A stretch of DNA of 34,049 nucleotides from CAZAKZ01 sp964485695 (GTDB lineage Bacteria > Planctomycetota > JAFGQW01). How positions within the stretch are numbered: the first letter of the stretch is position 1; every line of letters starts with the position of its first letter. Positions 8,016 through 15,662 of the stretch are shown here, piece by piece. The stretch lies in the NCBI GenBank assembly GCA_964485695.1, contig CAZAKZ010000054.1:1-34049 (forward strand), written 5' to 3'. A model generated the notes under the pieces. The model worked only from the letters and a program-made list of their open reading frames with translations, searched no databases and was not told where the DNA came from. The translations under genes and the position numbers were made by a program.

Positions 8016-9431
8016 ATGCTATTCAACTCCCTCGAGTTCGCCCTTTTCTTTCTGGTGGTGGTCCTCGTCTACTTCCGCCTTGCCCATAGCCACCGCATCG
8101 TATTCCTCCTCGCCGCCAGCTACTTCTTCTACGCATACTGGCGGTGGGAGTACACGAGCCTGCTCGTCTTCTCCACCGTCCTCGATTACACCTGTGCGCT
8201 CCTCATCCACCGGACGCCGTCGAGGGCGAAGAAACGCCTGTATCTCATCCTCAGCCTCGCCGGTAATCTCGGGATGCTCTTCTTCTTCAAGTACCTCGGT
8301 CTCTTCCTCAGGACGGTGGCAAGCGGCCTGGGCCTCGTCGGCGTGGACGTGGCCATGCCTCCCGTCAAGGAGATGATGCCCTGGTACATCCTGCCCATCG
8401 GAATTTCCTTCTACACCTTCCAGACCATGAGCTACACCATCGACGTGTTTCGAGGGGTCGTCCGGCCCACCCGGAATCCGTTCAAGGTGGCGCTCTTCGT
8501 CTGCTACTTCCCCCAGCTCATCGCCGGACCCGTACTCCGGTCAGGGGAGCTCATGCCCCAGATGGACACCCGTCACGACTTCGACTGGGACCGGATCCGC
8601 CTCGGGCTGCTCCTCGTTTTCTGGGGTCTCATCAAGAAGGTCTGCTTCGCCGACAACCTGGCGCCCTTCGTGAACGAGGTCTATGCGAATCCCGAGGCGT
8701 TCAGCGGCCTGACCCTGCTCTGCGCCACCTACTGCTTCTCCTTCCAGATCTACTTCGACTTCTCGGGCTACTCCGACATAGCCATCGGCCTGGCCCAGAT
8801 CCTGGGCTTCAAGCTCATCCTCAACTTCAACCGCCCCTACCTCGCCTCCAACATCACCGTGTTCTGGCGGCGATGGCACATCTCGCTGTCCCGGTGGCTT
8901 CGCGACTACCTCTACATCCCCCTGGGGGGCAGCCGCCGCGGCCGCGGCCGGACCTACATGAATCTCATGATCACCATGCTCCTCGGCGGACTCTGGCACG
9001 GTGCCAGCTGGACCTTTGTGGTCTGGGGGGGCCTTCATGGTCTGGCTCTCATGGTTCACAAGGTGTTGAGGGGGGAAAAGGCCCGAAACCAGAGTCTGAA
9101 TCCCCTCTCCATCCTGGTCACGTTTCACTTCGTCTGCCTGACCTGGATTTTCTTCCGGGCGGAGACCATCGGCCAGGCCTTCGAGGTCGTGGGCGGCATC
9201 CTCACCCTGCAGGGAGGGCAGGGTCTCAACTTCGGCATCCCCTTCGTCGTCTTCGCCTTCCTCCTGGTGGTGCAGCTCTACCAGGAACGGAAAGGAGAAA
9301 TCCGGGGACACGTGGACCGCCTGTTGAGACGATCCCCGTACCTGGTGGGAGGCTTTTTCTACACCGCCGTGATCCTGGCCCTGTTCCTGTTCTCCCGAGG
9401 AGAAGAACAGTTCATCTACTTCCAGTTCTGA
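8016..9431 (+). CDS. MBOAT family O-acyltransferase (AlgI-like)
   Basis: A 471-residue polytopic membrane protein of the MBOAT family, closest in style to AlgI, which moves acetyl groups across the inner membrane for O-acetylation of an exported polysaccharide. Diagnostic segments are in order: FNSLEFALFF at the N-terminus, YFFYAYW (36-42), LPIGISFYTFQ (126-136), FPQLIAGP (165-172), FDFSGYSDIAIG (248-258), FWRRWHISLSRWLRDY (283-298, catalytic-type His288) and GGLWHGASWTFVVWG (324-338, conserved His328). Length is typical of AlgI (about 500). The SGNH gene begins 20 bases downstream, so the pair is an operon; this pairing is standard for polysaccharide acetylation. No polysaccharide synthase is in the window, so the substrate polymer is unknown. 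Confidence 0.92.
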   Translation: MLFNSLEFALFFLVVVLVYFRLAHSHRIVFLLAASYFFYAYWRWEYTSLLVFSTVLDYTCALLIHRTPSRAKKRLYLILSLAGNLGMLFFFKYLGLFLRTVASGLGLVGVDVAMPPVKEMMPWYILPIGISFYTFQTMSYTIDVFRGVVRPTRNPFKVALFVCYFPQLIAGPVLRSGELMPQMDTRHDFDWDRIRLGLLLVFWGLIKKVCFADNLAPFVNEVYANPEAFSGLTLLCATYCFSFQIYFDFSGYSDIAIGLAQILGFKLILNFNRPYLASNITVFWRRWHISLSRWLRDYLYIPLGGSRRGRGRTYMNLMITMLLGGLWHGASWTFVVWGGLHGLALMVHKVLRGEKARNQSLNPLSILVTFHFVCLTWIFFRAETIGQAFEVVGGILTLQGGQGLNFGIPFVVFAFLLVVQLYQERKGEIRGHVDRLLRRSPYLVGGFFYTAVILALFLFSRGEEQFIYFQF

Positions 9432-9451
9432 GTCGAGGAGATGGGAAAACG

Positions 9452-10519
9452 GTGAAGATGAAACGGGTATCACTGAACCTGGTCAAGGCGGCAGCGGGAG
9501 GATTCGCCGCCCTCGTCTTCCTCGAGATCATCCTCGCCCTGTTCTGGCCCCAGGAGAGGCAGACCCCGCTCTTCGATTCCACGGAGGTCTTCCCCCTGGT
9601 GTTACGCAAGAACCTGGACGGCATCCACGTCTCCAGGGAGTTCTCGGTGCGCTACCACACCAGCACCCACCGCCTCAGGGATCCCGATCGCCCGCTGGAG
9701 AAAGCGCCCGGCGTGTTCCGCATTCTGGTCCTCGGGGATTCCCTGACCTTCGGCAGCGGGGTGAACGACGAGGACACCTTCGTCCGGCAGCTCGAGCGGC
9801 TACTGAACGCCCGGGGGGACAGCCGGCGCTACGAGGTGATCAACGCTGCATGCGCCTCGTGGGGCACCGCGCACCACCTCGTCTTCCTGGATCATCTGGG
9901 ATTCAGGCTCACACCCGACGTGGTGCTCATGGCCTTCCACGACGACGATCCCAAGGACAACCGGATCTCCGGGTTTTTCACCCTGGATGAGGCAGGAAAT
10001 CCAGTGTGGGAGAAGCCGCGCGACCTGGCCCTGGGTTCCACCCGGAGCCTCACCGACAGGATTCCCCTCTACGCCTTCCTGGCCCAGCACTCGAATCTCT
10101 TCTCCGCTCTTCGCCTCAGGCTGGCCCTCTACATCAAGAACCTGAAAGCCAAGGACACCCCGGATACGAATTTCCTGGACCGGAAGGAAAGGCCGGCAGC
10201 CGTGTGGCCCGAGGCCGACTGGAAGCTCACGGCCCGCCTCCTCCAGGAGTTCAAGTCGCAGTGCTTCCGGCAGGGCGCCCGGCCGGCCCTCATGCACGCC
10301 CCTTTCCCGCGTTTCAACCGGGCGGTGGAGACGCGGTTCAGGGACATGGCCCGAACCCTGGACATCCCGGCCCTCCCCCTCATCGACCGCCTCGCCGGGG
10401 CCCCACCCGGATCTCTCTACTACTTCCCCGTGAACCGCCACTTCACCCCTGAAGGGCACGGCCTCATCGCCCGGGCCCTTGAGCGGTTCCTGGAGCGAAA
10501 CGGCCTTCTTCGAGGGTGA
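9452..10519 (+). CDS. Membrane-anchored SGNH/GDSL-type protein, partner of the MBOAT gene
   Basis: A 355-residue protein with one N-terminal membrane helix (~9-31, LNLVKAAAGGFAALVFLEIILAL) and a periplasmic SGNH fold. Block I is FRILVLGDSLTFGSG with nucleophile Ser97; NAACASWGTAHH and VVLMAFHDDDPKDN follow as likely oxyanion and block III regions. The C-terminal block V is VNRHFTPEGH with His330. The Asp normally two or three residues before this His is not obvious (Val-Asn-Arg-His), so the triad may be a dyad or use another acid. The start is GTG 9452, which has GAGGAG 11 bases upstream; ATG 9458 is an alternative. Encoded 20 bases after the MBOAT gene, it probably takes the acetyl group delivered to the periplasm and transfers it to, or removes it from, the polymer. 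Confidence 0.82.
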   Translation: MKMKRVSLNLVKAAAGGFAALVFLEIILALFWPQERQTPLFDSTEVFPLVLRKNLDGIHVSREFSVRYHTSTHRLRDPDRPLEKAPGVFRILVLGDSLTFGSGVNDEDTFVRQLERLLNARGDSRRYEVINAACASWGTAHHLVFLDHLGFRLTPDVVLMAFHDDDPKDNRISGFFTLDEAGNPVWEKPRDLALGSTRSLTDRIPLYAFLAQHSNLFSALRLRLALYIKNLKAKDTPDTNFLDRKERPAAVWPEADWKLTARLLQEFKSQCFRQGARPALMHAPFPRFNRAVETRFRDMARTLDIPALPLIDRLAGAPPGSLYYFPVNRHFTPEGHGLIARALERFLERNGLLRG

Positions 10520-10538
10520 GCGCCTGAGGCGTTCCGTG

Positions 10539-11864
10539 TCAGATCTCGAACCAGTGCGTGTTGGTCACCTGCACGATGCCCTTGAGGTCGTAGATGACGC
10601 CGGCACAGAACACGGTGAGGCCCGTGTTGGCGGGGAAGGATTTCGGGAGCTTGATCACCGCCCGGGCGCTGCCGAAGCCATTCAAGACACCGGCGAAGTT
10701 CTGGAAAATGGTGGGCGCCAGGTTCTGGGCCGTCAGCAGGAAGAGGCTGTCGGGGAGGTTCAGGTGGAGCCACTGGCCGTTCGAGAGCCTCATGCCGGGC
10801 CGACGGCCGAAGCTGCAGGCGATCTGATAGGCCGCCCTGATGGCCCGGGTGTTCCGGCTCTGCAGGTCGAGGTGGATGGTTGCGCCCGGACCGCCCTGAC
10901 CGTTGCAGGTCATGGCCCGGCTGCCGTAGATCTCGAGGCCCGAGATGTACCATTGACTGGTCGGCACCGCGGGCATGGAGATGAAGGTGATGACGGTGTT
11001 GGTCTTCAGGTCGTAGTGCATGATCGCATTGGCGACTGCCGGGACGGAGACGGAGCCCGCCACCCATAGGGTGTCGTCCTGGTCGACCTTGACGGCGTTG
11101 GCACCCACAAAGGACACGAGGCTGGTGAGCTTGCCGGCCTGGGTCACACGGTTCACCTCGACCCCGCCGCCTGGCTCGGGCGGATTGGTGGTCGGGCCCT
11201 CGTGATCGCAGGTGAGGAAATCGCCCGTCTTCGGATCCACCTCGATGGAGGAGATCTTGTTCAGGACCGTGGCCTGGTTGAAGAGGGTGCTGGTGACGCC
11301 CTTGCGGTCCGCAGCGAGGATCTTCGGGTACGGCGCCGTCAAGGAGGTGTAGACGGCGACGGCGTATCGGGTGGTCCCCTCCCGGAGAACGGTCGCCCCG
11401 ACGAAGATCGGAGGAGCGTTCAGGATGAAGGATGAGACCGCCCCGGTGGCGTGTTTCACGCCGAACAGGGAGGCATTGTCGTTGGCCACGATCCAGGTGT
11501 CGTCGCCGTCCAGGGCAAAGCCGTGGGTGGAGCCGGGCAAGCCCTGGACCACGGTGGTGGCAAAGCCGCTGGAATTCACGCTGAGGAGATTGGACTGGGA
11601 AAAACGATTGTCCGTCTCGGAAACCACCAGGTCGGCATTGTTGGGCGCCATGCGGATCCAGTTCTGGAAGTGGTTGGGGGCCAGGTTGGGGGTCAGCGTG
11701 TTCAGGGACGAGGGATTGTTCGGGTTCAGGTAGAGGATCGCGCCTTTTTGAAAGTTCAAGTAGTCCAGGAGGCAGACCACCAGGTCGCCGTCCTGGGGTT
11801 TCTGGGCGTGCATTCCGCTCGCGAACAGGACCAGGATCATGACCGTCGACAGTGCTGAACGCAT
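10539..11864 (-). CDS. Secreted propeller-type protein with shared C-terminal module
   Basis: A 441-residue exported protein of unknown function. The ATG at 11864 has AAGGAG just upstream and a signal peptide (MRSALSTVMILVLFASGMHAQ). The mature protein starts with PQDGDLVV, like the GDLVVG of the 2347 protein, and shows blade-like segments such as GFALDGDDTWIVANDN, ISSIEVDPKTGDFLTCDHEG and ANAVKVDQDDTLWVAGS. The last ~110 residues are the shared module: LSNGQWLHLNLP, AGVLNGFGSARAVIKLP, FCAGVIYDLKGIVQVTN. The ending resembles that of the 3890 protein. It is convergent with the SGNH gene (19-base gap, small CGCC-TGA-GGCG hairpin at 10521-10531) and is the last of three minus-strand propeller genes. 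Confidence 0.8.
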   Translation of the reverse strand: MRSALSTVMILVLFASGMHAQKPQDGDLVVCLLDYLNFQKGAILYLNPNNPSSLNTLTPNLAPNHFQNWIRMAPNNADLVVSETDNRFSQSNLLSVNSSGFATTVVQGLPGSTHGFALDGDDTWIVANDNASLFGVKHATGAVSSFILNAPPIFVGATVLREGTTRYAVAVYTSLTAPYPKILAADRKGVTSTLFNQATVLNKISSIEVDPKTGDFLTCDHEGPTTNPPEPGGGVEVNRVTQAGKLTSLVSFVGANAVKVDQDDTLWVAGSVSVPAVANAIMHYDLKTNTVITFISMPAVPTSQWYISGLEIYGSRAMTCNGQGGPGATIHLDLQSRNTRAIRAAYQIACSFGRRPGMRLSNGQWLHLNLPDSLFLLTAQNLAPTIFQNFAGVLNGFGSARAVIKLPKSFPANTGLTVFCAGVIYDLKGIVQVTNTHWFEI

Positions 11865-12098
11865 CTCTTCTCCTTTCAGGGCATCTCCGGTCAGGTTTCT
11901 CTACAATGTGAGGAAAATCCCGAAGATCGACTCTTCCCGGAACGCGAGAGGAACGAAAAACGGCAATCAAATCCCCTTCTTGAAATCCTCAGCCAAATCC
12001 TCCGCAGGCCGACTCCCATTTTCCCCGATTGCAGGTCTTCCCGCAACGCAATCGAAGATTTCTTCTCGGAATCGGGCCCGGAGCGGTGTCCGTGAATG

Positions 12099-12125
12099 GG
12101 GGCAGGGAATCGGATCCCCTGCCCC
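12099..12125. repeat. Perfect 9-bp inverted repeat between propeller genes
   Basis: GGGGCAGGG (12099-12107) and CCCTGCCCC (12117-12125) face each other around a 9-base loop, 38 bases past the stop of the 12163-13533 gene. On the minus strand a T7 run lies before rather than after the stem, so it is not a standard intrinsic terminator. The rest of the 298-base gap (11865-12162) shows no gene. Confidence 0.45.
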
Positions 12126-12162
12126 GAGAAAGAAAAAAAGGGAATCTCGTTTCCGGACGGAC

Positions 12163-13533
12163 TCACGGCATCACACGTACCGTGAACGCCCAGGGGTCCA
12201 GGACCCAGGCGATGCCCCCGGGGGCGGGAGCATCCAGGACCACCCCGGCAAAGTGAATCACAGTTCCGTTGTAGGCGGTGCCGAGAGCCGCCAGGTTCAG
12301 CCGGGCCACGGCCCGTCCCCCGGCATCCAGGGTTCCCACATTCCCCGTCAAGAACGGCCACACCGGCCCCTGGGCCGAGAGCACGGTGAGGGCGTCGGCC
12401 ACGAGGAAGAGCTCCCGGCCGCCGGCCAGTCTCGTGGCGGGGACAGCGCCGGTGAGGCTGGCCGCCACCACGAAGGTCTTCCCGGCCAGAAGGCCGTTTC
12501 CGGGATTGACGGCCAGGTCCCAGGTGGCCTTGCCGGTGCGCCGGGTCGAGAGATCCCGGTCGTACAGGGGAAGCACCTCCAGGATCCAGCTCGGCATGGG
12601 TGTGGTCGTGGACGTGATCAGAGTGGTAAGGGTGTGCGGCGTGGTGCCGGCATCCACGTAGACCACCTCCTGGGAAGCGCCCAAAATGCTGGCGTAGTAG
12701 CCGCGGCCGGGGGCTGCGAATTTCTCGGCTGTCACGTCCCACATGACCCTGGAGGAGGCCGGCCCGGTACGCCAGACACCGGACCCCGCCTTGACTTCCA
12801 GGTAGAGGTATCCGGAGAGAGCCGACGAGATCCAGTCTCCGTTCTGGAGCAGGTCCCCCCCGTACGCCCCCCGCACGCCGGTCACCGAGGTGGCGGCGAG
12901 GGTCGTGGTCGGGGTCCTGTCCGGGCCGGTTCTGAGCAGGACCTGCGTCGTCACGGCCGTGCTGCCGCTGTTGGCGTAGACATAGCCGCCATGGAGCCTG
13001 TCCCAGACGAAACCGCTCAACCCGGCGTTGTTGGGCACGGCGATGCGGGTCGTGCTCCAGAGGCCGGTGGTGCGGTCCAGTTCCACCATGTGGCCGAGTG
13101 AGGAATCGTACGACACCACATTGCCGTCGGAATTGAGGGTGAGGTTGGTGAGGTTCCGGGGAACGCTCACGCCGAACGGCCCGGACCAGAGGGTGCGCGT
13201 GACGGCCCGGCGGGTCGGGTCCCACACCACCAGGCCGTACTTCGAAGGCGGAATGCCCAGGCCGATGAGCGCATGCACCAGAACGTCATGGTTGTCCGTG
13301 TCCACCACCGCACCCCAGACGTTCCCCCAGTGGGGCCAGGCGCTGCTAGGCCCGGAGGAGTAGGACTTGAGCTTGTTGGAAGCGTCCACCTGCCCCAGGG
13401 CGCTGGCGGCAGTGGAGCCGATATTGGAGTAGCCGAGAAACAGGCCCCGGTGGCTTCCCGCCACCTGGGCGTGGAGAAGACCCGCAAGGATCCAGAAGAA
13501 CAGAAACGAAACGAGTAAGCGTCTGAGGAGCAT
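12163..13533 (-). CDS. Secreted propeller-type protein, tandem paralogue of the 13818 gene
   Basis: A 456-residue exported protein starting at ATG 13533 with signal peptide MLLRRLLVSFLFFWILAG followed by LLHAQ. It is colinear along its whole length with the neighbouring 13818-15185 product: shared landmarks are SSAWPHWGNVWGA, YGLVVWDP, WDRLHGGYVY, YGGDLLQNGDW and DLSTRRTGKATWD. From residue 343 begins the shared C-terminal module (NPGNGLLAGKTFVVAASL, GTLDAGGRAVARLNL, FAGVVLDAPAP). The body has the irregular repeats of a propeller but no clear NHL consensus. Function unknown. The tandem arrangement indicates a local duplication. Confidence 0.82.
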   Translation of the reverse strand: MLLRRLLVSFLFFWILAGLLHAQVAGSHRGLFLGYSNIGSTAASALGQVDASNKLKSYSSGPSSAWPHWGNVWGAVVDTDNHDVLVHALIGLGIPPSKYGLVVWDPTRRAVTRTLWSGPFGVSVPRNLTNLTLNSDGNVVSYDSSLGHMVELDRTTGLWSTTRIAVPNNAGLSGFVWDRLHGGYVYANSGSTAVTTQVLLRTGPDRTPTTTLAATSVTGVRGAYGGDLLQNGDWISSALSGYLYLEVKAGSGVWRTGPASSRVMWDVTAEKFAAPGRGYYASILGASQEVVYVDAGTTPHTLTTLITSTTTPMPSWILEVLPLYDRDLSTRRTGKATWDLAVNPGNGLLAGKTFVVAASLTGAVPATRLAGGRELFLVADALTVLSAQGPVWPFLTGNVGTLDAGGRAVARLNLAALGTAYNGTVIHFAGVVLDAPAPGGIAWVLDPWAFTVRVMP

Positions 13534-13781
13534 GGGTCTCGAGGCACCTTTCCTCTAGCCGATGGAGCCGGCCGAATCCTGTCTGAGCGGAAAACGGGTT
13601 AATACCTAGTCAACAGGGGAGAATGCAATGACCCAGGGCAACCTCGTCCCCTTGAAGTAGTCCCCATCCTCCCGGGGGCTGTCAACCCGGAAGAGATAAA
13701 AACTTTGCGGGCCATGCGCCGCACTCCCTTCTCTTTGGTCCGGGCCCTCCTGCCCCGGATAAAAACAAAAGAAGATCACTC

Positions 13782-13812
13782 CGCCGTCCCTGCTCGATCT
13801 CGGGTCGCGGCG
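13782..13812 (-). terminator. Weak candidate terminator after the 13818-15185 gene
   Basis: On the minus strand CGCCG and CCC pair with GGG and CGGCG in an interrupted stem 5 bases after the stop codon, followed about 12 bases later by a T-rich stretch (13761-13776 on the plus strand reads as A-rich). The stem is imperfect and the T-tract distant. The rest of the gap to 13533 shows no gene. Confidence 0.3.
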
Positions 13813-13817
13813 ACGAT

Positions 13818-15185
13818 TCACTTGTTGTTGATCACGAAGGCCCAGGGCTGGCACACGTGGGCGATGCCCGAGGGGGCCTTGGTATCGAAGACCACCGCCG
13901 CCATGTGGATGACGTTGCCGTTGGCGACCGTGCCCAGCAGGTTCAGGTCCAGGACCGCCCTGGCCTTGCCGGAGGCGTCCAGCTTGCCCACGTTTCCGGT
14001 GAGAAACGGCGCGAGCTGACCCGTCTGGGAAAGCACGGTGGCGTTGTCCGGGGTGATGAACAGCTCTCGACCGTCGGGCAGGGAGATCTTCGTGGTGCCG
14101 GCCAGACTGACGACCATGACGAAGGACTTGCCCGCGTGGAGGCCGTTGCCGGGATTGATGTTGACGTCCCAGATCCTGGGTCCGGTGCGGCGGGTGCACA
14201 GGTCGTTGTTGTAGAGTTCCACCACCTCGATGGCAGGTCTCGGCATGGTGGTGGCCGAGCCGGTGTAGAGCTTCGTCACCGTGGGGGGCGTGGTCATCGG
14301 GTCGATGTACTGGATGCCGCGGGGCGGATTCTCAATGGTTGTCCAGAGGCCGATACCGGGCTTGGCCATGTGCTCGGTGGTGATGTCGTACGCCACGTTG
14401 AGGGCAGCCACGGGTCCCGGAGTGAAGGTGCTGGTGCCGGCCTTCACCACGTAGTAGACCTGGGTGCAGCAGGTCGAGGAGTAGAAATCGCCGTTCTCCA
14501 CGAGGTCCCCGCCGTACTTGCCTAGGGTGGTGGTGAGGGGGCCGGTGGCCAGGGTCTGGGTAGTGCTGAAGTCGTGGTTGGACCGGTAGAGCTCGGTGGG
14601 CGGGCCCCAGGCACCCCAGACGAAGCCGCCGTTCAACCTGTCCCACTTGGTGCCGAGGATGCCAGCCGAGGTCCGGGTGGTGGCCGGAAGATTGATGCTG
14701 CGCCACTTCTTGGTGCTGGGGTCCAGGAACTTCGCGGTCTGGAGGGTCTTGGTCGTGGTGTCGTTGTCGATGGTCAAAATCTCGCCGTCGGAGTTCATGG
14801 TCCAGTCGGACCAGTTGACGATGGGACCGCCCAGGATCGGGCCCTGCCAGAGGACCTGGGCCGCACCCGGCAGGTTGTTATCCCAGGTCACCAGGCCGAA
14901 GGAGGTGATCGCGGGATCCATGATGACCGGGATCAGGACATGCTGGTTATCCGAATACATGCAGGCCCCGAAGGGATTGCCCCAGTAGGGCCACGCGCTG
15001 TTCGGTTTGGTGGTATACGCCGTGGCCACGTTCTTGGGATCGAGGGTCAAGACGTGGTTGGTGGGCGCAGCGGAGTTGTACATGCCCACCCACAGGCCGT
15101 TGTGCTGGCCCTTGGCCGGCTGCGCCGTTACCGAGATGCCGAGGCACACGACAAGGAGGCCGAGCAGGACGATTGTCTTCTTCAA
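13818..15185 (-). CDS. Secreted propeller-type protein, tandem paralogue of the 12163 gene
   Basis: A 455-residue exported protein. The most likely start is TTG at 15185: GGAGAG lies five bases upstream, a signal peptide (KKTIVLLGLLVVCLGISVTAQ) follows at once, and the resulting length equals that of its paralogue (456). The ATG at 15374 would add 63 unlikely residues. Landmarks shared with the paralogue include NSAWPYWGNPFGA, WDRLNGGFVW, YGGDLVENGDF and DLCTRRTGPRIWD. From residue 344 the shared module follows (NPGNGLHAGKSFVMVVSL, GKLDASGKARAVLDL, MAAVVFDTKAP). A CysCys pair (SSTCCTQ) and DLCTRR add Cys residues absent from the paralogue, possibly forming a disulphide outside the cell. Function unknown. 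Confidence 0.8.
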   Translation of the reverse strand: MKKTIVLLGLLVVCLGISVTAQPAKGQHNGLWVGMYNSAAPTNHVLTLDPKNVATAYTTKPNSAWPYWGNPFGACMYSDNQHVLIPVIMDPAITSFGLVTWDNNLPGAAQVLWQGPILGGPIVNWSDWTMNSDGEILTIDNDTTTKTLQTAKFLDPSTKKWRSINLPATTRTSAGILGTKWDRLNGGFVWGAWGPPTELYRSNHDFSTTQTLATGPLTTTLGKYGGDLVENGDFYSSTCCTQVYYVVKAGTSTFTPGPVAALNVAYDITTEHMAKPGIGLWTTIENPPRGIQYIDPMTTPPTVTKLYTGSATTMPRPAIEVVELYNNDLCTRRTGPRIWDVNINPGNGLHAGKSFVMVVSLAGTTKISLPDGRELFITPDNATVLSQTGQLAPFLTGNVGKLDASGKARAVLDLNLLGTVANGNVIHMAAVVFDTKAPSGIAHVCQPWAFVINNK

Positions 15186-15531
15186 AGGGACTCTCCAAAC
15201 TCTCCCAGAAACTATCTGAGCGGATAAGGGGTCTATCCCTGAACATCCAACGGCACGAAAGCGTGAAAGAGGGGAAATGTACCGGGAAAGAAACCCGATC
15301 GGGAATCTTATTTGTGAGTCCTTTTCTTCCCCCGCCCGTTCAAGCAAGCCCGCGGTTGGATCTGATATTCTCACATATTTTCAGAGATAAAACAAAAACA
15401 AAATCCCCCTGAAGTCACTTCGAGGAAGCGGCCGGGCAATCCTAGCAGCCCCCGCCAATCCTCGTCCTTCTCAAAACAAAACGGATTCCGTCGCCTCCTC
15501 GTTTCAGGGGATTCCCGGACACGGCCTTTGC

Positions 15532-15568
15532 GATACCCGGACCGGGAATTCCATGATACCCGGATCAT
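15532..15568 (+). repeat. Direct repeat GATACCCGGA x2 upstream of carA
   Basis: GATACCCGGA occurs at 15532-15541 and 15555-15564, 23 bases apart start to start. The first copy overlaps the palindrome CCCGG-A-CCGGG (15536-15546); the second sits inside ATGAT-N6-ATCAT (15553-15568). The arrangement, about 100 bases before carA, suggests an operator, but no regulator is known. Confidence 0.35.
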
Positions 15569-15644
15569 TTCGCATACACCCCGCTCCAGCAGCCAGATTA
15601 TCCGCAGGTTGTGTGCAGGATCTTCTGGCCCTCCTGCCTGGGAT

Positions 15645-15653
15645 TGCTATACT
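15645..15653 (+). promoter_or_regulatory. Candidate extended -10 just upstream of carA
   Basis: TGCTATACT (15645-15653) fits an extended -10 element (TGnTATAAT, one mismatch). Transcription would begin about 15660, two or three bases before the carA ATG at 15663, implying a leaderless or nearly leaderless mRNA. This agrees with the absence of any Shine-Dalgarno sequence before that ATG. Confidence 0.4.
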
Positions 15654-15662
15654 TCGCCCGAT

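Larger units (their letters stand above)
15186..15662. other. Divergent intergenic region upstream of carA
   Basis: A 477-base gap between a minus-strand propeller gene and plus-strand carA; no gene seen. It contains an A-rich tract near 15383-15403 and, at 15532-15568, two direct copies of GATACCCGGA with overlapping palindromes. It should hold promoters for both flanking genes. Confidence 0.45.

Noticed and set aside
10420..11970. 516-codon minus-strand frame overlapping the 10539-11864 gene
   Set aside because: Arg/Pro-rich out-of-frame reading; the overlapping 441-residue frame has a ribosome binding site, signal peptide and shared module.
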